Positions 1-9,183 of a stretch of DNA of 43,957 nucleotides are shown piece by piece. This DNA comes from Paludibacteraceae bacterium (GTDB lineage: Bacteria > Bacteroidota > Bacteroidia > Bacteroidales > Paludibacteraceae), in assembly GCA_905233935.1 (NCBI GenBank), contig CAJOFU010000037.1, forward strand, positions 1-43,957, written 5' to 3'. The stretch's first letter is position 1; each line of letters opens with the position of its first letter. A program made the position numbers and the translations under genes. The notes under the pieces are model-generated. The model had not been told where the DNA came from and did not search any database. It worked only from the letters and a program-made list of their open reading frames with translations.

Positions 1-3000
1 CGCCTTCCACGCGGTAGGTAAGAGACTTAACGTGGTAAGCACCCTTGCCGTCCGGCAGTTCAAGTGTACTACCCGGATAGAGAGTCAGGTTACCTATCGT
101 GTCGCGGTCTTCGCCATCGTTGTCCTTTATGAGCTTAGCACCGCTATACACGAGCACATCGCACTCCTTGCAGACCGCCACACCGTGCTTGGTAAACAGT
201 TTGTTGGTACTCTTCACCTCGCCCTTCTGGATGATGATAGGCACTCTGTACTCACGTGAGGCTTTCAGGTCACCAGTTAATGTGTCATACACATTCACGC
301 GCAGCATCGAGCACGACATGGTATCGAGTCCCGGGATCGGAATCGTGATGGTACCGTCTTCGTTCTTGGTGAGATTCTCGATAGTATCGACAGGCTCAAA
401 TGATGCATAATACTCTTGATAGTCGTACGAACCAACATGATCAAACTGTCCACAAGCAGAAGTCACACCCTCGCAGTTACCATCTTCGCAACCAGCTCCG
501 GGTATTTGCACACCTTTCCATTCTCCCTCATAGTTTTCTCCCAAATGTGTATAATCTCCAAGAGTGATAAAATCTTCTGTATTTCTTGCCACTGCCGTCA
601 ATCCGCTCTTGACGTAATTTCGACGAATTAGCAAGCATCGGTTAGTTGACAAAGCGTAATTATTGGTCTCTGTACCATCATTCAATGCATGATAACCATG
701 CTCATTATACCAACCACCCGGTTTATCCATAAAGCCATTATAAGATCCACCATACGCACCAGACTGATTAGTTGCATCGACATGTGAAACATCAGATCCA
801 GACAAAGTACCTGCTCCGATAAGGTCAATCAACTCACCTTGAGGATTAACCAAACCGATAGCATCATCGCCATTAAATTGGAGAGATGGAGACTTCAAGC
901 GATAATAACTTTCAAAATGAGAATTAGGGTTATCTTGTGCACATTTGATGATTGCTGCGTCTGCTGCATTGCCTGTCGGATATGTTATCAATATCATTTC
1001 ACTACCCGGAGTCAGGAGCATTTGCTCATCTGTGAAATAAGCCTCACTCACATCTGACGTATAGTACTTCATTTTATCAAATTGCGTTTGTGTGAATGTA
1101 GTACCACCTTGTGCAATAGCTAGTTTGTAATCTGCTATATTGACATTGTGATTTGTGCCATTAAACACAGCCAGTAGTTTTGTGTTAGAAGCAGCTTCGA
1201 AATACTTGGAGAAGAATATACTATCTGCATAACTTGTAGTCGTCTCTTGCTGCAAATCATCCTTGCCCTCAAGAAGTACGCTGGCAGTTGTCTCATCGCC
1301 GGTAAGCAAGATGACGATAGCAGTATCTCGCCACTCAACAAGTTCAACAGCCGTGGTCTGCGTGAGGAAGGTCTGTACCGAACTAGCACAGTCTTGCGAT
1401 GTGCCTGCGAATACCTTGAACCAGTAACGCGTATCCTCTAACAAACCGCTCACATAGCACGGACTGACAGTGTCAGCAATAGTCGTAAAGACAGAAGTAC
1501 ATGCTTCGTTGGTATAAACAATAACCTTGCCACGTTCAGCCTCAGCCTTCCAGCGGATGATAGCCTGCACTACGTTGTACGGCGTAACGGTAATATCGTA
1601 CGGTACGTCATCGCAATCCGGCGTAGAGAAACTACCATTGGTTGTACGGAAACAGGTGTACGGTTCACCACCTTTTGCGCGGACACTATAGGTATAGTCT
1701 GACAGCGGAGTCAGACCGGTGATTGTAGCCGTTGTGCCTGTCACCTTAACTGTACCTCCAGAGCATGTAAACTCATAGCCCGTAGCAGCAGTAACTGCTT
1801 TCCATGTAATAGTTGCATTATCACTCTTGATGATTGTAGAAGTTATCTCAGGCTTCGGCATACACAGACCACAAGAAGTAGAATAAGCAGAGTACGTTGT
1901 GACACTGCCACCACCTGATGACGACGTCGTGAAGTTAACCGTCACTGCTGATGTCTTGCCTGTTGCGGAAGACCCCGTCTTAATATTGAAGTAGCCATCG
2001 TCCGAGCCCAAACTCGTTGACGAATTCGGTTGTACAGTCGATCCATAATACGTAGTGAATGAACCTTCTGGCGACGTAACTGTTACACTATTAATCTTTC
2101 CTAAATCAGTATTGTTGTAAATATAGCCTTTACTCTTTTGCCACTGCATACCAGCATTGCTGTACACCTGATTGGATGTCCATGTCACACTGATCGTATT
2201 ATTGGCATCCGTCACATCTGTGGCTGTAGAAGTATGCTCGCCATTATTTGCGTCATAGCTGTCTGAAGTAAAGTCATCTGATGTAATTGTGAACTCATAC
2301 GTTGTTGATTGCCCACTACCACTATCTCCGCTATCTTCGTCGGCAAATACAGCATAGAACGTTGTGCCTTGTGTGATATACACACCTAACATCGTGCTCA
2401 GACCGGAATAGAGAGGAGTCGGCGGAGTGTCGCTCTCCTCATACTCAGCTGTTGTCCATCCCATGAATGTCTTGCCACTGCAAACGGTTGAGCCATCCGG
2501 ATCAGTCGGATATGTAGTGATTTGACCGCCTTCAGTTGTTTGCGATGTCGGATCACCGGTTGTATATTCCGAACCGTTGACGAGCCATGTTACCTTATTA
2601 TATATATTCAGTGTATAAGAAGCCGATACTTTCTTTTGACAGTTTACACCGTCATCAACCTTCTCCAAGGTTGCCGTGATAGTAATAGGCTCAGTACTCA
2701 TTGCATCATGGATGGTAACTGTACCATCAGCACTAACCTCAGCCTTCGACGGATTGCTACTGCTATAACTTACCGTAACGCCCATTGTGTTGCCCGTGAC
2801 GTTTGGTGTAATCTTGAACGGAGCATCGCCGTCGAACTTGTTCACGGTGACCACATCAAACGTAATGGTCGGTTCGGAGCATGTACGACAATCCGTTTCG
2901 GTGGTATAGTAAGTTGTTCCTGAACCACCGACTGCAATTGTTTGGAATCTGCGATGACCTGACGATCCGCCTATGGTAAACGTCACAGAAGATGCATCAC

Positions 3001-6000
3001 CGCTCCATGAACCACTTGAGTATGTACCTGTAGAAGCCGTAATTGCGTTACTTCCTTCACCAGAAGCAAAAGTGAATGATATACTTGTCAAGTTGCCTGT
3101 CGAAGATGTAATGGTTAGCGAATTCTTACTATATGCACGTACCGCATTGGTATTCCATACAGGAGGATTTTGTCCATCATTCTGTTCGAACTCACCGGTT
3201 ACTCCGCTTACGATAGTAAAACTACCGCTTTCGTCTCCGCTTTTTAAGGTATATTCACCCTCTGAAGCACCGCTACCATCTTCAACATGCTTAAATACGG
3301 CGTAGTAGTCTTTGTCACTATACACGGCACCGAAACTATTGAGCCATGAGTATGCGGTGGTGTTGTCTTCTGCAAGTTCAGCACCCCACCATCCTTGGAA
3401 TTCGTAGCCCTCACAACCTGTAGGATCAGTAGGCTTTGTTGGGCTATTGCCTTCTACAACCGATTCCTCGGAAATCTTCGTACCATTATCAAAGAACCGA
3501 ACAGTGTAGGTCGGCTTGGGCTCGAAGACTACGTTGATGGTTGATGTACCCGTTACATCCTTGGCGTAGGTAACAGTCTTGGCATCATTGTCAATCGTCA
3601 CGCCGGTAGCTATACCTTCCTGTGTGATTTCTTTGAATTGGTAATTCGTCGCAGGCATAATATCTGTTACAGAAACCACCACACCGGCAGAATGGCAGTT
3701 ATCTTGCGCACCGGTCAAACTTAATGCAAATGAACCATTTTCCTCTTCACCCTTAACGATAGTTACTTGCTTATCACACGGCGTACAAGAGGTCGTGTAG
3801 CCGGTATATGTAGTGGTGCTACTTGAGCCTACCTTGTAGAGTTGAACTGCCTGTTGTCCGGAAGTGTAGCAAGCAAAACGCTCTTGACCGGAATTGTTAT
3901 TCCAACGGATTTCACGACTTTCGTCATTTACATTCTTGATAACGGCATTACCACTGCTGAATGTAACATTCCATGAAGTATTGTTAGATAAACTGTTTGC
4001 GCTACTTAAGCTATTGCCACTACTCCAATTCAGATACACATTATCATGCTTAAACGCAAAACTACCTTCTGAGTTACCGGCTACCACATTTAAGGTGTAT
4101 GCACCAGCCGGAGTGGTTGAATAGCTCGTTCCTATACCATACTTCGTGGAAGTAGTGGATATAGCACTCAACTCCTTGCTACCGGTTTCATAAACCAATA
4201 TCATCACGTCACCTACGGCGATGGAACTTGCTTTCTGTGTTGTACTGCCTCCATCTGTAGTTGTCTCTGTCGCAAACACCGCATAGAATGTAATATCTTC
4301 CTCACCCATGGTTGCCTCGGTGGTGTAATCCGGGGCATTGTCTTGCTCCTCAACCTCTACGGCACTCCAACCCATGAACGTCATTCCGTCGCAACCGGTA
4401 GCTGATTCAGGGAAGGTGATTGTTGCGCCTTCCTTGTACGATACTTGGTTGCTCGTGTTGCCGTTGGCACTCCATGTAACGGTGTGCGAAGGTATCTGTT
4501 CGAAGTGCGCTGTTACGGTAGAAGTTACGCTATTGCCCTTGGCGTAGTTAACTGCATAGTTACCACTACCATCAGGACCGGAAACAGCCACATTGATGCC
4601 GCCGGTAGCCGTCACGTTCTTGAACCTATACCCCTCGGCAGGCGATATATTCGAAACAGATACGGTGAAGTTCGACTTGCAGTTGTCATACTCGCCATTG
4701 GCTTTGCTCAAGGTAAATGTACCATTGGTCTCTGCGCCCTTAGTGAGCGTAACCTTATGCTCACACGGCGTGCAGACAGGCGATGTGGTGTAGTACGACG
4801 TACCGCCGCCACCCAGACTGATAGATGCTACGTACGCACGTTTGGAGGTGGTAGATATAGTCAGGTCAGAGATCTCTACCTCCGAACTGTTGGTGAACGT
4901 CAGTGTACCGTCAGCAGGCGACAACGCGCTACCAAAACTATTCGATCCATTCACCTCAATCTGTAGATCACCGGTATCCGTGCCATACTTAGCTGCATGG
5001 ACGGTGATCGTGTTCGTTGTGATAGGCGACGAGAGGTTCAGTGTGATATATCCCGAACCACCTGAAGCGCCGAGTTTAACGCCGGACAAACCTAAGTACG
5101 CTCTACTTGCAGAGAACGACGAAATGCCGGTATATGACTTAACAAGGTTCTCCTTGATTGCACTGTCTTCGGTGCGATCTGTACCATCATCAGAGCCTGT
5201 TTTGGTCTTGAAGGTCACACTTGCCTCACCGCCACCGCTGCCTTCTACGCGGCGGTAGAGGGCATAGTAGTTGATGTTACCTACCGGCATTGTCTGCGGG
5301 AAGGTAAGTACCTCAGGCTTGGATGTCGTTTCCGATGCTTGCGGGGCAGCAACCCAACCAACGAACGTGAACTCATCTGCATCGCACGAAACAGGGTTGG
5401 TTGCCGGAGCATTGATGTCATCGTCGGCATAACCGGTTTGTGCAACGCCGTACGCAACGCCGCTATTGTAGAACGTAGCGTTGTATGTACTTTCGGCGGT
5501 CATCTCTACGGAAACACTCACATTCTCGTCAGGCATCGTGAACGTACGCGTCTCGCCGCTACCGGTTTGAGCGATGTCATTACCGCTTGTTGCACCCTTG
5601 ATGCTGACGGTTGTGATGGTATAGTGATCAGCCGGAGTGATATGTACCGTAACCGTCGAACCATACGCAACCGTCTGGTTCGTGGTCTGACCATTCACCG
5701 TAACCGTTGCACCTGTGATAGACGAGCTGAAACTTACCGTGTGGCTGTTGAGTTGCCAAACTGCATACAAGGTTTGCGAATTCGTGAATGCCACGCTCTG
5801 CTTGTCATTATAAACCTTCTCGCTATCGGCAGTTGTTGCCCAGCCGATGAAGGTGTAACCTTCACGTTCGAAGGTGTTGTCCTTGATAGCTTCAGCCACC
5901 TTGTAGGTAACCGTCTGAGCGGTCATTGTTCCCGAGCCGCCATTGGCATCGAAACTAATGGTCAAAGGCCCTGCTACCTCGAAGGTCTGCGAAGTCATCG

Positions 6001-9000
6001 TCTTCTCGCAGTAACCATTTGCTGCCGTCCAATGCGCCGTTACGGTCGCCTCACCGGAACCTACCGCTGTCACGGCACCTGTTGACTGATTCACAGTCAG
6101 CACTTCCGGATTGCTTGACTCAAACGACAACGTACCGTGCGTCGGGGTACCAACGCTTACTGTAGTGGTCTTGTTCGTTGTAGTATTCAGACTATATTTG
6201 TTCCACGACAATGTCGGATCGTTCCACGGAGTACAATCTTGCGGCGTAGCGGTATCCTCGTCTGCGTCGCTGTCGCAGGTTGAACTCGATGCGTTCGCCA
6301 AGACATTGGTGGTATATGCCAAACCGTTCGTCAGACCAGTAATGATACATTGGTTAGAGCCCGAACTTGGATGTGTGATACTGCCTATTGTTGACGCACT
6401 ACCGCACTCGGTGGTGTAACCTGTACCCTTGCTGCTGATGGTCACCGTATAATGATCCGCACCGGTAACGTCTGCCCAAGTGAGCGTAATCTGCCCGTTA
6501 CCCGGTGTCGCTGTTACGGAAGGCGCATCCAACTTCGTACAAGCCGCAGAGCAAGTTGTTGTGGAGGTGTAGTAGGTTGTGCCGCCACCACCTGCAACAA
6601 GAGACAGACTATCTATACTTCTGATAGCAGTTGAGCCAGAATAATACACGCGAACATACACATTGGATTTAGATGACAAATCTCTCGTAACCCGTATCCA
6701 CGAACCTTTAGACATTGATGTTGCAGACTGAGCATCTCCAATATTACTCCAATCAGAACCGTTTGCCGAGGTCTGTACATACCAAGAACTGGAGGTTGTG
6801 TTGTTTGATGTCTTGGATACATGGAATACGATAGATGACGGATTCGCTATCTTGTTTTTCGTAACCACATACGCTGATGTTTTAGCATTTGTCGTTCCAG
6901 AATAACTACCTTGTTTAGCAGTAATTGATTGATCTTTCGTAGTAATATCGCTAAATGTCCAATCTGTGTATGCAGATGATTCACTTTCAAAGTCAATGTC
7001 ATACTTCGTGCTTCCTCCACCACCTTCGCCCTTGCTGAAGATTGCATAGTAATTCTGTGCCTTAGTGACGGTGAAGTCTTCAATCCATGATTTAACTTCG
7101 GTATTTTTATTACCAAGTTCAGCTGTCCACCAGCCGACGAAGGTGTAGCCTTCGCAGGCTTCAACGGAAGGAATATTCGGTGTGCCGCCTTGATAAACAG
7201 ACTGTGTAGAGCCTATCTGCGTGCCGTTGTTATAGAACTTGATGTCGTATGTCGGCAGAGGCGTGAATGAAGCAGAAATAGTCACATCTGCATCAGGCAT
7301 CGTGAACTGGTTGTCAGTTACGGTCACAGGACTGCCACCTGCTGTTACAGTCCAACTGCCGAACGCATAGCCATCTGACGGATCAGCATATAAGGTGATT
7401 GTTGCGCCCTTGTAAGCGGATGTAGCGCTGGTCTCAAACGTACCACCGGTAACTGAGCCGTCACTGCTTAATGTGATGGTGTGTTGTGTGCCGCATTCAG
7501 GCGAAGTCTTGTAGGTGGTGGTACTACCGCCGCCACTTGAGCCGCCTTCTTCTGCATAGAACGTTGCCCCTTTAAACTCTAAGAACTTGTTACTTGTTCC
7601 AGAAACTGAAACATTGTAGGTGATCTTATAATAGCAATTCGACCAATCTTTTCCATCAGGACGAGTAACAGTAACTGTATTATTAGCTGCAAATGTCGGA
7701 GTTAATGTACTAACAGGATTACTAAAATTAGAATTTTGTGATACAACAACAGTCATCGAATTAATAGTAATACTAGACGCTGCACCATGTTCGATTTCGA
7801 TTTTGGTAACGTTGTTTGCAATGGCAGTCTTACTGGACAAACTGCGACCTACATTAGTAAGGCTCTTACCGCCAATGCGCCATGGATTCGTTTGCGAATT
7901 ACCCATCAAGTTCCAGGTGATATCATCAATTTCGATGTCGCAATTGCCAGTATAGCTATTGTTAGTTCCAGATGTCGGCGTCAAGGTGTAAACCACTTCC
8001 TCAGCCATCTTTGCGCGACGAGGCGCACCAGATTCTGTATGGCTATACACCGCATACAATGTTGTAGCCCCAGTGACAGATGTTTTCCAAGTCGGCTCAG
8101 AAGTACCACTTACAGATGAAGTTTCTGTCCAACCTGCAAACGCCCAGCCCTCGCAAGCATTGGCTTCGGTAGAGGAGGTCGGCAATGTGTAAGTGCCCGA
8201 ACAGGTTATAGTCTGTGTTGCGCCATTGCGATTGAGCGTCACCTCATACGTGGTCGGAACACTTCCGCCACCGGTGGCTATATCCAGGCTGCTCAAGTTG
8301 ACTGTCTCGCCGGCATGGTTACCCCAAAGATACTCTACCAAATCAGGAAGATCAACGAACGGGTTGCGGTTGCCTTGCTTACTCTCCACGCCGTTGTTGC
8401 GTGCAATCTCTTTCGCACTTGGAGGATCTGCTCTATGCCACTTAAGGAAAACAGCTACCGCATTGTCCGATAGACCGTAATTCTTGCTAAGATTGCCACT
8501 GAACATAGAATTACTCCAAGTCGTTACAGGATAAGAGTTGGCCGTACCTCCATATTTCTTGCATACATCAGCAGTAGCATAACGAATAGCCATGTACATG
8601 ACTGCACGAGCTATGTCACCTTTAGCCTCATCGGCCGGTTCATAGACTGTACCGGTATATCCGCTTGACGATGCGCCCAACTTTCCGAGTGCCTTTTCGC
8701 CATTACTTATCGAAGAAAAGCCTGTCGTAGTATTCGTCTCGCCGAATGGATAAGACGAACGCATACCATTCACCTTGCCATCAGTTAAGAAAAGATGGTG
8801 ACGGTCACTTACTTGTGGAGCTTTGTTTTCAAACAAACTCTGTGGAACAAGGTGTTCTCGGTTATAGCATCCACAAACGCCTGAAATGTTTCCACATTGA
8901 TCGGTTGTTGGTGTCCAAGCACAGTTTGAGTACATATCCAGTACCTCGCCGTTCACAACGTCTATACCATCGAACGTCCAGTTGTAACCCAAGTCCGTCG

Positions 9001-9157
9001 TGTGCTTGGTATAGGTCAACGTGGTCAACGCCTGACGCAGTGTCGTGCCGCTCGTGCCGTTAACGGAGTTGTAGTACGACTTCTCGACAGCGTATAGATT
9101 CCCCACTGCACACCACGCGGTGAGCACAAGGGTGAGAATATATTTTGTAGTCTTCAT
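1..9157 (-). CDS. Giant secreted endonuclease I fused to Listeria-Bacteroides repeats and a lamin-tail-like domain (C-terminus beyond window)
   Basis: The frame is open from an ATG at 9157 to the left edge, about 3052 residues, with no stop in the window. Residues 1-23 are a signal peptide. Residues 25-285 match secreted endonuclease I (EndA/Vvn type): the active-site motif NREHLVPQS lies at 99-107 (His102 the presumed general base), DRHHLF at 118-123, N130, and the family's closing motif RNPFVDLPDLVEYLWG near 264-279. It should cut DNA outside the cell. Seven InlB B-type modules ending YYAIF, LYAVY or FYAVF follow at roughly residues 310, 635, 1070, 1215, 1560, 1880 and 2185, alternating with carbohydrate-module-like and FN3-like segments (about 2430-2570). 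A lamin-tail-like domain with FNGDDAIGL and ELIDLIG lies near 2650-2800. An in-frame ATG at 9175 is an alternative start. Second gene of the M6 protease operon, 26 nt downstream. Nuclease assignment strong; roles of the repeats inferred. Confidence 0.9.
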   Translation of the reverse strand, partial: MKTTKYILTLVLTAWCAVGNLYAVEKSYYNSVNGTSGTTLRQALTTLTYTKHTTDLGYNWTFDGIDVVNGEVLDMYSNCAWTPTTDQCGNISGVCGCYNREHLVPQSLFENKAPQVSDRHHLFLTDGKVNGMRSSYPFGETNTTTGFSSISNGEKALGKLGASSSGYTGTVYEPADEAKGDIARAVMYMAIRYATADVCKKYGGTANSYPVTTWSNSMFSGNLSKNYGLSDNAVAVFLKWHRADPPSAKEIARNNGVESKQGNRNPFVDLPDLVEYLWGNHAGETVNLSSLDIATGGGSVPTTYEVTLNRNGATQTITCSGTYTLPTSSTEANACEGWAFAGWTETSSVSGTSEPTWKTSVTGATTLYAVYSHTESGAPRRAKMAEEVVYTLTPTSGTNNSYTGNCDIEIDDITWNLMGNSQTNPWRIGGKSLTNVGRSLSSKTAIANNVTKIEIEHGAASSITINSMTVVVSQNSNFSNPVSTLTPTFAANNTVTVTRPDGKDWSNCYYKITYNVSVSGTSNKFLEFKGATFYAEEGGSSGGGSTTTYKTSPECGTQHTITLSSDGSVTGGTFETSATSAYKGATITLYADPSDGYAFGSWTVTAGGSPVTVTDNQFTMPDADVTISASFTPLPTYDIKFYNNGTQIGSTQSVYQGGTPNIPSVEACEGYTFVGWWTAELGNKNTEVKSWIEDFTVTKAQNYYAIFSKGEGGGGSTKYDIDFESESSAYTDWTFSDITTKDQSITAKQGSYSGTTNAKTSAYVVTKNKIANPSSIVFHVSKTSNNTTSSSWYVQTSANGSDWSNIGDAQSATSMSKGSWIRVTRDLSSKSNVYVRVYYSGSTAIRSIDSLSLVAGGGGTTYYTSTTTCSAACTKLDAPSVTATPGNGQITLTWADVTGADHYTVTISSKGTGYTTECGSASTIGSITHPSSGSNQCIITGLTNGLAYTTNVLANASSSTCDSDADEDTATPQDCTPWNDPTLSWNKYSLNTTTNKTTTVSVGTPTHGTLSFESSNPEVLTVNQSTGAVTAVGSGEATVTAHWTAANGYCEKTMTSQTFEVAGPLTISFDANGGSGTMTAQTVTYKVAEAIKDNTFEREGYTFIGWATTADSEKVYNDKQSVAFTNSQTLYAVWQLNSHTVSFSSSITGATVTVNGQTTNQTVAYGSTVTVHITPADHYTITTVSIKGATSGNDIAQTGSGETRTFTMPDENVSVSVEMTAESTYNATFYNSGVAYGVAQTGYADDDINAPATNPVSCDADEFTFVGWVAAPQASETTSKPEVLTFPQTMPVGNINYYALYRRVEGSGGGEASVTFKTKTGSDDGTDRTEDSAIKENLVKSYTGISSFSASRAYLGLSGVKLGASGGSGYITLNLSSPITTNTITVHAAKYGTDTGDLQIEVNGSNSFGSALSPADGTLTFTNSSEVEISDLTISTTSKRAYVASISLGGGGTSYYTTSPVCTPCEHKVTLTKGAETNGTFTLSKANGEYDNCKSNFTVSVSNISPAEGYRFKNVTATGGINVAVSGPDGSGNYAVNYAKGNSVTSTVTAHFEQIPSHTVTWSANGNTSNQVSYKEGATITFPESATGCDGMTFMGWSAVEVEEQDNAPDYTTEATMGEEDITFYAVFATETTTDGGSTTQKASSIAVGDVMILVYETGSKELSAISTTSTKYGIGTSYSTTPAGAYTLNVVAGNSEGSFAFKHDNVYLNWSSGNSLSSANSLSNNTSWNVTFSSGNAVIKNVNDESREIRWNNNSGQERFACYTSGQQAVQLYKVGSSSTTTYTGYTTSCTPCDKQVTIVKGEEENGSFALSLTGAQDNCHSAGVVVSVTDIMPATNYQFKEITQEGIATGVTIDNDAKTVTYAKDVTGTSTINVVFEPKPTYTVRFFDNGTKISEESVVEGNSPTKPTDPTGCEGYEFQGWWGAELAEDNTTAYSWLNSFGAVYSDKDYYAVFKHVEDGSGASEGEYTLKSGDESGSFTIVSGVTGEFEQNDGQNPPVWNTNAVRAYSKNSLTITSSTGNLTSISFTFASGEGSNAITASTGTYSSGSWSGDASSVTFTIGGSSGHRRFQTIAVGGSGTTYYTTETDCRTCSEPTITFDVVTVNKFDGDAPFKITPNVTGNTMGVTVSYSSSNPSKAEVSADGTVTIHDAMSTEPITITATLEKVDDGVNCQKKVSASYTLNIYNKVTWLVNGSEYTTGDPTSQTTEGGQITTYPTDPDGSTVCSGKTFMGWTTAEYEESDTPPTPLYSGLSTMLGVYITQGTTFYAVFADEDSGDSGSGQSTTYEFTITSDDFTSDSYDANNGEHTSTATDVTDANNTISVTWTSNQVYSNAGMQWQKSKGYIYNNTDLGKINSVTVTSPEGSFTTYYGSTVQPNSSTSLGSDDGYFNIKTGSSATGKTSAVTVNFTTSSSGGGSVTTYSAYSTSCGLCMPKPEITSTIIKSDNATITWKAVTAATGYEFTCSGGTVKVTGTTATITGLTPLSDYTYSVRAKGGEPYTCFRTTNGSFSTPDCDDVPYDITVTPYNVVQAIIRWKAEAERGKVIVYTNEACTSVFTTIADTVSPCYVSGLLEDTRYWFKVFAGTSQDCASSVQTFLTQTTAVELVEWRDTAIVILLTGDETTASVLLEGKDDLQQETTTSYADSIFFSKYFEAASNTKLLAVFNGTNHNVNIADYKLAIAQGGTTFTQTQFDKMKYYTSDVSEAYFTDEQMLLTPGSEMILITYPTGNAADAAIIKCAQDNPNSHFESYYRLKSPSLQFNGDDAIGLVNPQGELIDLIGAGTLSGSDVSHVDATNQSGAYGGSYNGFMDKPGGWYNEHGYHALNDGTETNNYALSTNRCLLIRRNYVKSGLTAVARNTEDFITLGDYTHLGENYEGEWKGVQIPGAGCEDGNCEGVTSACGQFDHVGSYDYQEYYASFEPVDTIENLTKNEDGTITIPIPGLDTMSCSMLRVNVYDTLTGDLKASREYRVPIIIQKGEVKSTNKLFTKHGVAVCKECDVLVYSGAKLIKDNDGEDRDTIGNLTLYPGSTLELPDGKGAYHVKSLTYRVEG

Positions 9158-9183
9158 AACTGTTGTGTATTTCATGATGAGAC

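Noticed and set aside
5339..6085. Plus-strand open frame opposite the giant nuclease
   Set aside because: It is one of many antisense frames along an uninterrupted 3052-codon minus-strand gene, with no domain of its own.
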